Source of the DNA: a virus
Direction: 5' to 3' (one strand)
IMG/VR virus record: IMGVR_UViG_3300047499_000113
Location: 176,016 to 240,015 of that record
DNA: 64,000 nucleotides
The position numbers were made by a program, and so were the translations under genes. The notes under the pieces are model-generated. The model saw only the letters and a list, made by a program, of their open reading frames with translations. It had not been told where the DNA came from and did not search any database. Position 1 is the first letter of the stretch. Every line of letters starts with the position of its first letter. Shown one piece after another: positions 8,368-16,465 of this stretch.

Positions 8368-9754
8368 GCGCGAACTCCTTTGGCGCCATCGGATGGAGAT
8401 CCTTATCCAACCGTACGTCCGGAGCGCTGGTCGGACCCGTGGCAATCGGGGCCCCACGGCTTCCTTTCTCGAGCTTGTCGTCCACTGAGGTGAGCTTTTC
8501 GGCCGGAGTGAAGCTCACTCCGTCGATTTCGAGTGCTTTCGGCTTGACGATACGACGTGGAGGCTCCGCCTTGACCTCCGGTTTGGGCTCGGGAGCCTTC
8601 GGAGCCGGTGCAGGCTGGGGAGGGGCCTGCTGGACGGGCGCTGCCTGCGGAGGGGCAGCCTGGGGCGCCGGCGTAGGCGGCGTTGGAGGCGTTGAGAGCC
8701 GCTTCTCCCAGTCGGCCGGCAGAGGAGTGGTAGCGGCAGGAAGATTGGGGATGGCCTCAAACAAGATGGCCTCGACGTCGGCGGCGCCGGGTTTGTCGAG
8801 CTGACCGAGGGCTTTCGCCACAGCGAGCCACGCCGGTCCACGCGTCGCGTACAGCGATGCGGGCACCATCAGGGTCGGCTTCGCCCCGACACTCGCCCGC
8901 ACGGCGCTGGTGACCACTTGGATCGTGGTGTCGCGCACCCAGGACGGTCCTTCTGTGTCGAGAAGCTCAGAAATAGCGCTCAGCGCCACCTTCGGGTCGG
9001 ACGATAGTCCTTCGAGCGCGGCGACCAGCTTCTCTGTCGCCCCGAGCCTGAAGTATGTCCTGACGTCGTCGACTGTGATAGGCCCCGCCGACGACAGCAT
9101 CTCGAGGGCAGTTAGACACGTGCGCGGGCAGTTAGACTGCGCCTGCATGATCAGCTGAAGTGCGTCGTCAGGCGCTTGAATGGACTCGGCCTCGCAGACA
9201 CGATGCAGGTGTCCAAGCAAAACGTCCACGGGCGGCGCAGAGACGGGAAACTCCGTCATCCTGTCGCGCAACGGCCCCTGGATTTTGTGAGGCTCCGTAG
9301 TGCACAGGATGACGAGCATTCGCCGATCTTCGATGCTCTTGAGGAGAGCATCTTGGGCCTGCTTCGTCAGACGCTGCGCTTCGTCTAGGATGAAAACAGA
9401 CGGCTTGCCGTTGAGATTCCCGTAGTCGAGTTCCGACACGATGGTACGCATATGCTCGACCGAGCCCTGCGTAGCGGCATCGAATTCCTCGAAACTTTCC
9501 GCGCTTTCCTGACGCACGCCGAGACATGCGTTGCATACGCCGCAGGGCTCACCGTCCTGCAAATCGTTGCAGACTACAGCGCACGCCACAATGCGCGCGA
9601 GCGAGGTTTTGCCGCAGCCCTTCGGGCCCCCGAACATCAGTGACCGCTCGCCGAGCTTTCCGCCACGACTGAGCTGATGAAGGAGCTGTACGACAGCTTT
9701 GTTCCCCAAGATATCGGCGAACTTCTTGGGTCTGTACTTGAGGTCAAGAGCCAT
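8333..9754 (-). CDS. dnaX: DNA polymerase III gamma/tau clamp-loader subunit
   Basis: 473 residues. AAA+ core: Walker A GGPKGCGKTS, a four-cysteine zinc site starting CNDLQDGEPCGVCNAC, Walker B FILDEAQRLTKQAQ and sensor 1 ILCTTEPHK. A Pro/Ala-rich linker (about 365-420) precedes a short C-terminal domain, as in tau. The canonical SRC arginine finger reads DRMTEF, so the finger is shifted or altered. Clamp, delta and delta-prime genes are in the same window, giving a complete phage clamp loader. Confidence 0.92.
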   Translation of the reverse strand: MALDLKYRPKKFADILGNKAVVQLLHQLSRGGKLGERSLMFGGPKGCGKTSLARIVACAVVCNDLQDGEPCGVCNACLGVRQESAESFEEFDAATQGSVEHMRTIVSELDYGNLNGKPSVFILDEAQRLTKQAQDALLKSIEDRRMLVILCTTEPHKIQGPLRDRMTEFPVSAPPVDVLLGHLHRVCEAESIQAPDDALQLIMQAQSNCPRTCLTALEMLSSAGPITVDDVRTYFRLGATEKLVAALEGLSSDPKVALSAISELLDTEGPSWVRDTTIQVVTSAVRASVGAKPTLMVPASLYATRGPAWLAVAKALGQLDKPGAADVEAILFEAIPNLPAATTPLPADWEKRLSTPPTPPTPAPQAAPPQAAPVQQAPPQPAPAPKAPEPKPEVKAEPPRRIVKPKALEIDGVSFTPAEKLTSVDDKLEKGSRGAPIATGPTSAPDVRLDKDLHPMAPKEFARGFLQRIKGQE

Positions 9755-9761
9755 CGCGCTT

Positions 9762-9768
9762 ATATTAC
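9762..9768 (-). promoter_or_regulatory. Start-proximal -10 element for dnaX
   Basis: GTAATAT ends 7 bases before the dnaX ATG; no ribosome-binding site intervenes. Confidence 0.5.
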
Positions 9769-9775
9769 AGCGCGA

Positions 9776-9982
9776 CTAGTTCAACCCGTGCGGCCTCGCA
9801 GTTTGCATCGTTATGGACTGGCGCCAATAGGCTTCCGCCTCGGCTCGCTCGTTCTCACATAAGTCAGCCCAGGCTTCTTTGAGCTGCTCGTCGATGCTGT
9901 TGACCTTCGCTTCGGCGGAAGAGGGAGACAAGCCCCGTAGTTGGTCTACGAGGTCCTTGTACCGGCGAAGAGCTTCGGACAC
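9776..9982 (-). CDS. Small helical hypothetical protein
   Basis: 68 residues from a GTG two bases after the stop of the preceding gene. It is mostly charged and helical (DEQLKEAWADLCENERAEAEAYW), likely a coiled coil or helical hairpin. It lies between the metallopeptidase-like gene and dnaX. The function is unknown. Confidence 0.55.
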   Translation of the reverse strand: MSEALRRYKDLVDQLRGLSPSSAEAKVNSIDEQLKEAWADLCENERAEAEAYWRQSITMQTARPHGLN

Positions 9983-9983
9983 T

Positions 9984-10502
9984 TCATTTGCCCTTTAGAC
10001 TGTCGCCGAGTGCTGCCAGGTCTGTGTTCCACTTGCCGTGGCGTGCTGCAATTTCCGGGAATTCCTGCACTTGAGGTGGCCTCAATCGGTACTTGTACTC
10101 GCCCGTGGTCTCGTCCTCGATGGCGACGCATCTGGCAAGCAGATGGTCGACCAGGGCAGTACGTTGATTCGGCTGCAAGCCGTTCCAGACATCGAGGGCG
10201 ACCGTCAGTACGTAGTCAGCACCTTCATCTCCGGCCTTTTGAGCGAGGTGCTTTTCGGTGGGATTGGCCTTCCGGATAGTGCCCGGAACGGGAGTGCCTG
10301 CCGCTTTGGACGCACGATTGCGGCACAAGCAGAGGATGTGAGCGTTCACAAGCTCGTGGTAATACTTCGGCACGAGCTTTTGAACTATCTCGAAGACCGA
10401 CTCCGAGTCCGCGATGATGAGCGGTTCGGGGGCCGCCTTTTGCTTCTTGTCCCGTACGGCGTCGTTCTCATTGGATCGTTCTGCAGTTTGCACGGTCACC
10501 AT
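9984..10502 (-). CDS. Phage metallopeptidase-like protein, active site degenerate
   Basis: 172 residues. The arrangement YYHELVNAHILCLCRNRA, then ADYVLTVALDVWNGLQPNQR followed by TALVDHLLARC, resembles the putative phage metallopeptidase family, where the last segment normally reads LVDHELCH. Here the HExxH-type motif is HLLAR, so the catalytic Glu and second His are missing. It may be a non-catalytic binding protein. The ATG overlaps the stop of the primase gene (TGATG). The family call is from pattern only. Confidence 0.55.
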   Translation of the reverse strand: MVTVQTAERSNENDAVRDKKQKAAPEPLIIADSESVFEIVQKLVPKYYHELVNAHILCLCRNRASKAAGTPVPGTIRKANPTEKHLAQKAGDEGADYVLTVALDVWNGLQPNQRTALVDHLLARCVAIEDETTGEYKYRLRPPQVQEFPEIAARHGKWNTDLAALGDSLKGK

Positions 10503-11299
10503 CAGATCACTCCCGCGAGTGCCCGTTTGAAGTGAGCCCGGAACCGGTCGTCGCCGACTCGTTTCCAGTAGTCACCCGGGTCTTTGTCCTTGGGTTGTAG
10601 GCAGGGATATTTTACGTTTAAGACCTCGAATTCGTTGCTGAATCGCTCGGTGAAGCCAGTGACACCTTTCCTGCCTGCTTCATCCATATCGAGAATGAGG
10701 ACAATTCGACGGGCGAACCTCCGCAAGAAGCGCAATTGAGATTTGCTGACACCGCTGGTCGTAAGTCCAAGGATGTTCGGAGCGATAAGTCGCTCGCAGA
10801 TCTGATGGTCACCGGGCCCTTCCACAAGAATTGCAGTCCGCGTCGACCAAACCGCAGCTATGTTGGCGGGATTGCAGAAGAAGAAACCCTCGGGTCTGCG
10901 ATGCAGAGCGAACGTGTCGTATTCTTTGCGGTCCAAGTGGCGAATTTGGAAGCCAACATGGACACCCGAATACGAAGTCAGCGGGAAAACTACGCTGCCG
11001 CGAATGCGACGCCCTTGGAATTGCGTCTTCGGGCCGTTTTCTTCCACAGCCTCCCACGTCGAAGACCAGTTCCGGAAGTGGCACGAATCGCACCACAGGT
11101 GCTTCTTCTCGCGGTCAGAGCACTGCGCTCCATGGCCGCGATCTAATGACGAGTCCACCGCATAATCCTCGGCGGTGTAGCCGAGGCGATGCTCGAACAT
11201 CTGCGCTTCCGAAATCCCGCGGCCCTGGAGATAGCTCTTGGCATCATCGGACTGCATCAATCCGTGGTATGCCCAGTCCAGAAATGCGTCGACATCCAT
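10502..11299 (-). CDS. DnaG-type TOPRIM primase lacking N-terminal zinc domain
   Basis: 265 residues. YLQGRGISEAQMFEHRLGY and RIRGSVVFPLTSYSGVHVGF match the primase core N-subdomain. AILVEGPGDHQICE and VLILDMDEAGRKG are the TOPRIM Glu and DxD motifs. The usual N-terminal CHC2 zinc domain is absent, but a Cys-rich insert (CSDREKKHLWCDSCHF, about 60-75) may bind zinc. No helicase-binding domain is seen. It probably makes RNA primers for the phage fork, with other parts supplied in trans. Confidence 0.85.
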   Translation of the reverse strand: MDVDAFLDWAYHGLMQSDDAKSYLQGRGISEAQMFEHRLGYTAEDYAVDSSLDRGHGAQCSDREKKHLWCDSCHFRNWSSTWEAVEENGPKTQFQGRRIRGSVVFPLTSYSGVHVGFQIRHLDRKEYDTFALHRRPEGFFFCNPANIAAVWSTRTAILVEGPGDHQICERLIAPNILGLTTSGVSKSQLRFLRRFARRIVLILDMDEAGRKGVTGFTERFSNEFEVLNVKYPCLQPKDKDPGDYWKRVGDDRFRAHFKRALAGVI

Positions 11300-11300
11300 C

Positions 11301-11900
11301 TCAGTCAGGCGGGCAGAAAGCCAACCCGTTCCGGACGTTATGTACCAGAATACTCGAGCGACCGCCCACGAACTGAGTGTACATGCCGACGAAGTCCGGC
11401 CGTGAGCAGAACACCGGAAACTCGACCTTGGACGGTGTCACGCGGCAGACTTTGCAGAACACGCCGTCCACCAGGTCCTTGCCGGCGGCCTTGTTGAAGG
11501 CCGTGACGGCTTTACCCTCAGGAGCTAGTACCATGTGCGGCTGGGACTTCATGCCTGATGCTTTCTGTACGTAGCTAAAAGCCGCATGAAGTTGTTTCTT
11601 GCCGCGAAAGATGTTCGGCCAGTTCTCCTTGACGGCAAGCTCGTACGCCGACTTCATCAGGTCGCCGATGAGTTCGTCGATTCTATCCGAGTCGTACTTG
11701 AAAACGCCGCTACGAAGCTTGCCGTCCTGCGTGAGCTTGCGCGACACGAGGAAGCGCTTCTCGGGCACATCCATGCCCGAGCCACTGATGACTGCAGGCA
11801 CAAATGCTGGCTTGGCTGGCGTCTCTATCCAAAGCGGGACTGCTTGGATGTTGGCGCGCGAGCGGTGCAGGTCATGGTCAAGAAGCCGGAGGAGAATCAT
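11301..11900 (-). CDS. Hypothetical protein
   Basis: 199 residues, mixed alpha/beta, ending VHNVRNGLAFCPPD. FCKVCRVTPSKVEFPVFC contains three cysteines that could form a metal site. It begins 7 bases after a GTACGAT element and starts within the 3' end of the gene upstream. No family is recognised; it lies between the primase and the SMC-like ATPase in a replication block. Confidence 0.6.
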   Translation of the reverse strand: MILLRLLDHDLHRSRANIQAVPLWIETPAKPAFVPAVISGSGMDVPEKRFLVSRKLTQDGKLRSGVFKYDSDRIDELIGDLMKSAYELAVKENWPNIFRGKKQLHAAFSYVQKASGMKSQPHMVLAPEGKAVTAFNKAAGKDLVDGVFCKVCRVTPSKVEFPVFCSRPDFVGMYTQFVGGRSSILVHNVRNGLAFCPPD

Positions 11901-12465
11901 CTTTCTGATCGTACCACAAATTCGACGTCAACTCGGGCGGCGGGAGTTGCGGGAGAGCAGGAATTGGCTTCCAGAATTTGGACTGGAGCCAGAACCAGAA
12001 CCGTTCGAGGAACGTCAGCGGGACTTCGTGAATGCGTTCCCCGAGGACCCACTGGAGCGTGGCGACGTCCCGGTAGTTGTTGAACACGTACTCGTCGTCC
12101 GAGAGCCTATCCAGAAAGTCCTTGCGAGCCTGCTCGAGTGTGACTCGTGGCTTGAACATCGGGCAGCGCTTCGCTTTGTCGTCCGAATCGCATGTGTCTC
12201 CCTGCCATGTCGCCGCATTGTCGGCGCCGTACATGCACAGGTGCACCGATTGGTCGTGTCCGACCACGACGAGCGTTTTCTGGATTCGAGGAGCCAGCTC
12301 CATTTCAGTCTCGAGCGAGGGCTTGTACTCGAGCTGCGCCGGCGCGTGCTCTTCATTGAAGACGCAGTTCTTGTAGCACCGAGCCTGCGTCGCTTCCACA
12401 TGTTTGTGGGCGTACCGAGACCGGAGCTTTTTGAGCCGCGACTCCACCTGAGCACGTGTCTTCAC
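11878..12465 (-). CDS. Hypothetical Cys-rich protein
   Basis: 195 residues. CYKNCVFNEE (about 30) and CDSDDKAKRCPMF (about 95) give several cysteines suited to metal binding, and WFWLQSKFW near the C-terminus is aromatic. The ATG overlaps the stop of the SMC-like gene. The function is unknown; the replication-operon position is the only clue. Confidence 0.6.
   Translation of the reverse strand: MKTRAQVESRLKKLRSRYAHKHVEATQARCYKNCVFNEEHAPAQLEYKPSLETEMELAPRIQKTLVVVGHDQSVHLCMYGADNAATWQGDTCDSDDKAKRCPMFKPRVTLEQARKDFLDRLSDDEYVFNNYRDVATLQWVLGERIHEVPLTFLERFWFWLQSKFWKPIPALPQLPPPELTSNLWYDQKDDSPPAS
11908..11914 (-). promoter_or_regulatory. Start-proximal -10 element
   Basis: GTACGAT ends 7 bases before the ATG at 11900, inside the end of the preceding gene. 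Confidence 0.45.
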
Positions 12466-13121
12466 GGGGACATCTCCGCCGGCTGGAACCGAAGCCTGCG
12501 GAGCTTGAGCGCTCCGGTGCCAGTTCCCTCCTTGCGCCCATCATACGCGATGTGCGCCTGGTTCAGGAATTCCGGATTGTGGGTCACCATCAGAATGTTG
12601 ATCCCGGTCTCCTCGGACAGACGCCTCATGAAGGCGCCGGCGCCGGGGACGTACGAATTGGAAAGAGCGAGCATGGACTCGTCGAGGATGAGTAGGTTCG
12701 CCATCTTCATCCGAGCCATCACAGCGATGCGGAGCACGAACGAGATGACAACAGCAGCGCCACCGCCGTAGGACTGAATGGGGTCGCCCTCCACGCCATT
12801 GTCCTCGAGCACGAATCGCATCGCGAGACGGTTGTACTTGGGCTCCTGCTTGATCTGGAAGTTGAGTTTTTGATCGTGGATGATGTGTTGGAGCCCGGTC
12901 GTGGCAAGCTCCGCCATCGAGTCCACGTTTTTCTTCATCGAGTCTTCGAGCCAAGTCTTGAAGACCTCAGATGCCTTCTGATGCAGCTCGGCGCGATACG
13001 CGAGGGCGGTCTCCTCCCTCTCGAGACCGTTCACCTGCGACTGCAGGATGTCACGGTAAGTCGAGAGCTTGTGGATTCCATCCTTGAGTTGCTTGAGTCT
13101 CTCGCGCGCGGCGTCGTGCAT
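12462..13121 (-). CDS. SMC/SbcC-like ATPase, C-terminal half only
   Basis: 219 residues. An N-terminal coiled coil (1-70) is followed by a nucleotide-binding C-lobe with a signature-like SYGGGAAVVISFVLRIA, Walker B NLLILDESMLAL and switch-like LMVTHNPEF. The N-terminal Walker A lobe is absent from this gene and was not found in the window. SbcD lies 2.3 kb upstream in the same direction, so the two may form a reduced SbcCD-like recombination nuclease. Related short phage ATPase halves are known. Confidence 0.75.
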   Translation of the reverse strand: MHDAARERLKQLKDGIHKLSTYRDILQSQVNGLEREETALAYRAELHQKASEVFKTWLEDSMKKNVDSMAELATTGLQHIIHDQKLNFQIKQEPKYNRLAMRFVLEDNGVEGDPIQSYGGGAAVVISFVLRIAVMARMKMANLLILDESMLALSNSYVPGAGAFMRRLSEETGINILMVTHNPEFLNQAHIAYDGRKEGTGTGALKLRRLRFQPAEMSP

Positions 13122-13124
13122 GCT

Positions 13125-14255
13125 TCAAGCCCTTTCCACCATCGCCTGGATGAAGTGTCTGGCCCGTGCCGTTCCTTCGGATGCCTGTTCGGCAATCTCG
13201 AGAACGGCAGGCGCGGACGGGTGCGAAAACTTCAGACAGGCGTTTCCTTCGCCGAGATACCGTACTATTCCGGCCAGGTACTTGACCGGAAAATCGGCGG
13301 AAAGGCGTTTACCGGCCTTGAACTCGACCGGCATCTTGGAGATTTCCTGCTTGCCGTTGATGAACTCCATGGTACCTGAGCCGTCAGGCTCGGCCAGGGC
13401 CAGGACGGTCACCCGTTGCGTCCCCTCGATGCACATCGCCGCCCAGCTGAGACATTTCGACAGCTGGTCGCGATCGATGTTGATGATGACTTGGTGCCCG
13501 TCTTCCGGCGGCAGAGCCAGCGGCGGCTTCTTGGAAGCCACGCGACTGAAGAGTAAGTGCGAACCGCTCTGAGGGTCGCAAACGAAGGTGTGCTTTTCGG
13601 TTTGGCCGACCTGAATCTGCCTCTCACCGAATTTGCCACAGAACGACTTCATCAGCGGGAGATCGGCGCTCACTATGGAAATGTCCATCTCGAGGCCGGG
13701 CATCGTGGCCGCCGTCGCGTAGAACCTCGCGTTGGCGACTGCGCACTGCTTCTCTGGATAGAAGTGCACCTGGTTGATGCGCATCGCCTCTTCGGTCTTG
13801 GTCTCGCGCACGAGTGCGGAGCACGACACCTGACGCAGAAGCTCCTCGAAGTCCTTCGCCGGAAGAGTGGCCGCCGCCGCGAGCGACGGCTTGGGAGGCA
13901 TCGGCGGCCTACGTGACAGTTCCGCGCGGCGCTTGATTGTCGCTTGGCGACTCTGCTTGCCGCCCTCGGCCTTGAGCAGCATTCCCTTGTCCGTGACGGT
14001 GATGGTGACGGCCGTCAGTTCGGACTCGAGAAAAGCTTGCCTGTCCGCCGGGAGAAAATGCTCGTCTGACGTGTAATCGTCGGGAGCGGCCTTCAGCGGA
14101 CGGATCTCAGCTCGTGCGCACCGGCGTTTGTCGTAGGAGTAGATGACGAGCTGCCCGCCGACTATCTTGAGAACATAGTCGTTCGTCATCGGCTTGACGA
14201 GCTTCGCGATGGAGAGCCCGTGCCGCAGTTCGGCCGGGTCGAACTCGAGCTTCAT
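13125..14255 (-). CDS. dnaN: Beta sliding clamp
   Basis: 376 residues from the ATG at 14255, which overlaps the upstream stop (TGATG); an in-frame TTG is 3 bases earlier. Length and three-domain layout match bacterial clamps. MRINQVHFYPEKQCAVANA and ISIVSADLPLMKSF correspond to the middle domain, and VKYLAGIVRYLGEGNACLKF plus a C-terminal RHFIQAMV to the third. It encircles DNA and tethers the polymerase, and is loaded by the phage DnaX/HolA/HolB complex. Confidence 0.88.
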   Translation of the reverse strand: MKLEFDPAELRHGLSIAKLVKPMTNDYVLKIVGGQLVIYSYDKRRCARAEIRPLKAAPDDYTSDEHFLPADRQAFLESELTAVTITVTDKGMLLKAEGGKQSRQATIKRRAELSRRPPMPPKPSLAAAATLPAKDFEELLRQVSCSALVRETKTEEAMRINQVHFYPEKQCAVANARFYATAATMPGLEMDISIVSADLPLMKSFCGKFGERQIQVGQTEKHTFVCDPQSGSHLLFSRVASKKPPLALPPEDGHQVIINIDRDQLSKCLSWAAMCIEGTQRVTVLALAEPDGSGTMEFINGKQEISKMPVEFKAGKRLSADFPVKYLAGIVRYLGEGNACLKFSHPSAPAVLEIAEQASEGTARARHFIQAMVERA

Positions 14256-14560
14256 CAACCGGCCTCACGGATTTCCTTGAGCATCGGGCGGATGATGTTC
14301 TCACCCTCCTCGAGTTCCGTCTTGAAGACTTCCATCTTGATCCGGACGACTTCTTCGGTCCGCTGAAGCTCTTCCTTGATCTTGTCCGGGTCGTAACCGG
14401 CCTCGCGAGTCTCGTCCATCACCTTCTTGAGGACACGCTTGCGAGCCGAGAACTCAGCATCGAGCTTCACTTTGTTCTGCTGAAGCGCGTCTCGCCTCGC
14501 GACGAGACCTTCGTACTGGGCGATGACGCCCTCGATGTCCTTGTCAGTGGTGGTGGCCAT
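14255..14560 (-). CDS. Small coiled-coil protein
   Basis: 101 residues, almost wholly helical and charged (VARRDALQQNKVKLDAEFSA; EELQRTEEVVRIKMEVFK). GAGGT lies about 6 bases before the ATG, and a GTAATCT element lies 17 bases before it, leaving a short leader. It is immediately upstream of dnaN and could be a clamp or SMC accessory, which is inference. Confidence 0.65.
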   Translation of the reverse strand: MATTTDKDIEGVIAQYEGLVARRDALQQNKVKLDAEFSARKRVLKKVMDETREAGYDPDKIKEELQRTEEVVRIKMEVFKTELEEGENIIRPMLKEIREAG

Positions 14561-14580
14561 AATACCTCGTAAGGCGTAGA

Positions 14581-15438
14581 TTACACCTGCTCGAGATCGA
14601 AGATGGAATTCTCGATCCGGCCGCCGGTTTCTACTTTCCGTTTGGCCAGATACTTCTGGCCGTCTTCACATTTGGTGATGAAGTCGCAGCGGTGACACTC
14701 GCCCGAAGGGGTGGCGTCGAACTGTTTGAGATGAATCTTCTTGGCGACCTCGAACGTCTTGTCGAGCGAGGCCCGCATCACGTTGTTGTCGTACGCGATC
14801 CACTTGACTGGGTCCTCTGGAAAACACCAGAAGATGAACCCGAGGCGTGATGGAGCGATGTGGTACTTGAGGTAGTGCTGGACCGCGTACCAGATGAGCT
14901 GCTCGGAATCGACGTACTTCTCTTTGTGCTTGCTGGCCTTCCCGTCGAGGAGCCAGATGTCTTTATCCCCTTTGACGTGCGTGAAGTCTGAGCGACCGCC
15001 GATTTTGAGGCTCAGACCGTGCTTGGGACTCGTGTACTCAATGGACAGATCCGCCTCGACGCGACTTTGCGCAGACAGAAGACCGTGCTTGCGGATGATC
15101 TCCACGCCCTCGGGGACGTACTTGCGGAGGTCCTGCTGCAGGAGGTTCACAAATGCCGGATCCGTGACAGGGTCGAAATCTTCCTTCTCGTAGACTGAGC
15201 GCGTCGCATCCTCGACATACGAGACCACCGTAGCCACGGGATCTGCGGTCGCCCAAGCCCGGCGTGAATAGAACCACTCGTAAACCTTGCCGATGATGGA
15301 GCCGAAGAACGTGTTGCGCCGGTCTCCTCGTGTCTTATCCTTCAGGATATACGAGAAGTGGTACTTCTTCGGGCACGTCATGTAGGACTTGCGGCCAGAG
15401 TAACTGAGGTAGAGGTCGTAGCCCATGAGGTTCTGCAC
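14581..15438 (-). CDS. Cas4/RecB-type PD-(D/E)XK nuclease with Fe-S cysteines
   Basis: About 285 residues from the GTG at 15438, which has GAGGAG 7 bases upstream; an ATG lies 4 codons later. YSGRKSYMTCPKKYHF supplies the first cysteine and GECHRCDFITKC the remaining three, the layout of an iron-sulfur nuclease of the Cas4/AddB type. IGGRSDF and WLLDGKAS supply the catalytic D...(D/E)xK. It likely resects DNA with SbcD and RecD2, its neighbours. Confidence 0.85.
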   Translation of the reverse strand: MQNLMGYDLYLSYSGRKSYMTCPKKYHFSYILKDKTRGDRRNTFFGSIIGKVYEWFYSRRAWATADPVATVVSYVEDATRSVYEKEDFDPVTDPAFVNLLQQDLRKYVPEGVEIIRKHGLLSAQSRVEADLSIEYTSPKHGLSLKIGGRSDFTHVKGDKDIWLLDGKASKHKEKYVDSEQLIWYAVQHYLKYHIAPSRLGFIFWCFPEDPVKWIAYDNNVMRASLDKTFEVAKKIHLKQFDATPSGECHRCDFITKCEDGQKYLAKRKVETGGRIENSIFDLEQV

Positions 15439-15439
15439 C

Positions 15440-16432
15440 TTACTGCTCCTCAGTGACTCCTGCCTCAGCGGCCTCGAGTAGGCTAAGCGCAAGTACACGT
15501 AGATCCTCCGGGAACTTGTCCAGTTCCTTCTTGCGCGATTCGAGAGCGTCATCCGACGCCAGATTGGCGTTTTCGCGCAGCTGCGCGATGAATTCGTTGA
15601 GAGAGCGGCGCTCGTTGTCCAGCTTCTTCTTCAGTTCGAGGTCGAAGACGTGCGCGGCGTCCGCGTGGGGGACGACGTGCTCTTCGACTGAGAACCCTTG
15701 AGAGTTGAACTTGAGAGAAGCGCATTTGGGCTTGCGCTCCAGGTTCTCGAACGTGAGCGCCCCTCGAGAGATAGCGCCGAGGTTGACGAACTTCACACCC
15801 AGGTGGTCAACAATGCCTTGGTCCTTGTGGTAATGCCCGAAGATGTAGACGTCGGGGCAGCCTTCGAATACCAGGTCTCTATAGTCGAACACGCGCTCGT
15901 GGAAAAAGCTCTGGATTTTCTCCTCCGGAGCCATCGCGGCGAGTGCGTGCACAACGGCCACCGTGAAGTTCTCGTCTTTCTTCTTGACGAGGGAGTGGAG
16001 GCCATCGACGTCGATGTCAGTGGTATATTCGACACCGACCACACGCACTTTCAAACTCCCGTCTTCGAACGTCTGCTCTTGCAGGTGGTTGAAGACGTGG
16101 GACTCGAGGAGGACTCCGAGCGGCTGACCCGGAACCGTGCCCGGATCGTTGTTGCTCATGTCGTGATTGCCAGCCAGAGCCCATGTCGGACACGGGTAAC
16201 GGCGATGCAGTCGCGCTGCCATCGCCATGGTCCGCATGGTAGTCTTGTTGGCGGCCTTCACATGGAAGAAGTCGCCACCCCTGAGGAAAGCGTTGGCCCG
16301 GAAGCGCTCGGCGAATCCGCCCTGCCACTCTATCTTGGACAGGATAGCGGCCCGATAATCGTCTTTGCGAAAACCGGGGGCTAGATCTGCAAGATGCTCG
16401 TCCGATGACGAGACGAGGCGCACTTCGGACAT
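15440..16432 (-). CDS. SbcD/Mre11-like metallophosphoesterase nuclease
   Basis: 330 residues. Phosphoesterase motifs in order: SSDEHL (DxH-like), FLRGGDFFHV (GGDxxH), LAGNHDMS (GNHD), VAVVHALA and IFGHYHKD (GHxH). The C-terminal 80 residues form a helical or coiled-coil capping region. It would form a nuclease with an SbcC-like partner, and a half-length SMC ATPase is in the same operon. A GTACCGT element precedes the ATG by 5 bases. Confidence 0.88.
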   Translation of the reverse strand: MSEVRLVSSSDEHLADLAPGFRKDDYRAAILSKIEWQGGFAERFRANAFLRGGDFFHVKAANKTTMRTMAMAARLHRRYPCPTWALAGNHDMSNNDPGTVPGQPLGVLLESHVFNHLQEQTFEDGSLKVRVVGVEYTTDIDVDGLHSLVKKKDENFTVAVVHALAAMAPEEKIQSFFHERVFDYRDLVFEGCPDVYIFGHYHKDQGIVDHLGVKFVNLGAISRGALTFENLERKPKCASLKFNSQGFSVEEHVVPHADAAHVFDLELKKKLDNERRSLNEFIAQLRENANLASDDALESRKKELDKFPEDLRVLALSLLEAAEAGVTEEQ

Positions 16433-16437
16433 ACCTG

Positions 16438-16444
16438 ACGGTAC
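16438..16444 (-). promoter_or_regulatory. Start-proximal -10 element for sbcD-like gene
   Basis: GTACCGT ends 5 bases before the ATG at 16432, within the 33-base gap after the RecD2-like gene. Confidence 0.5.
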
Positions 16445-16465
16445 ACCGAGGACTTATTGGAAGGG

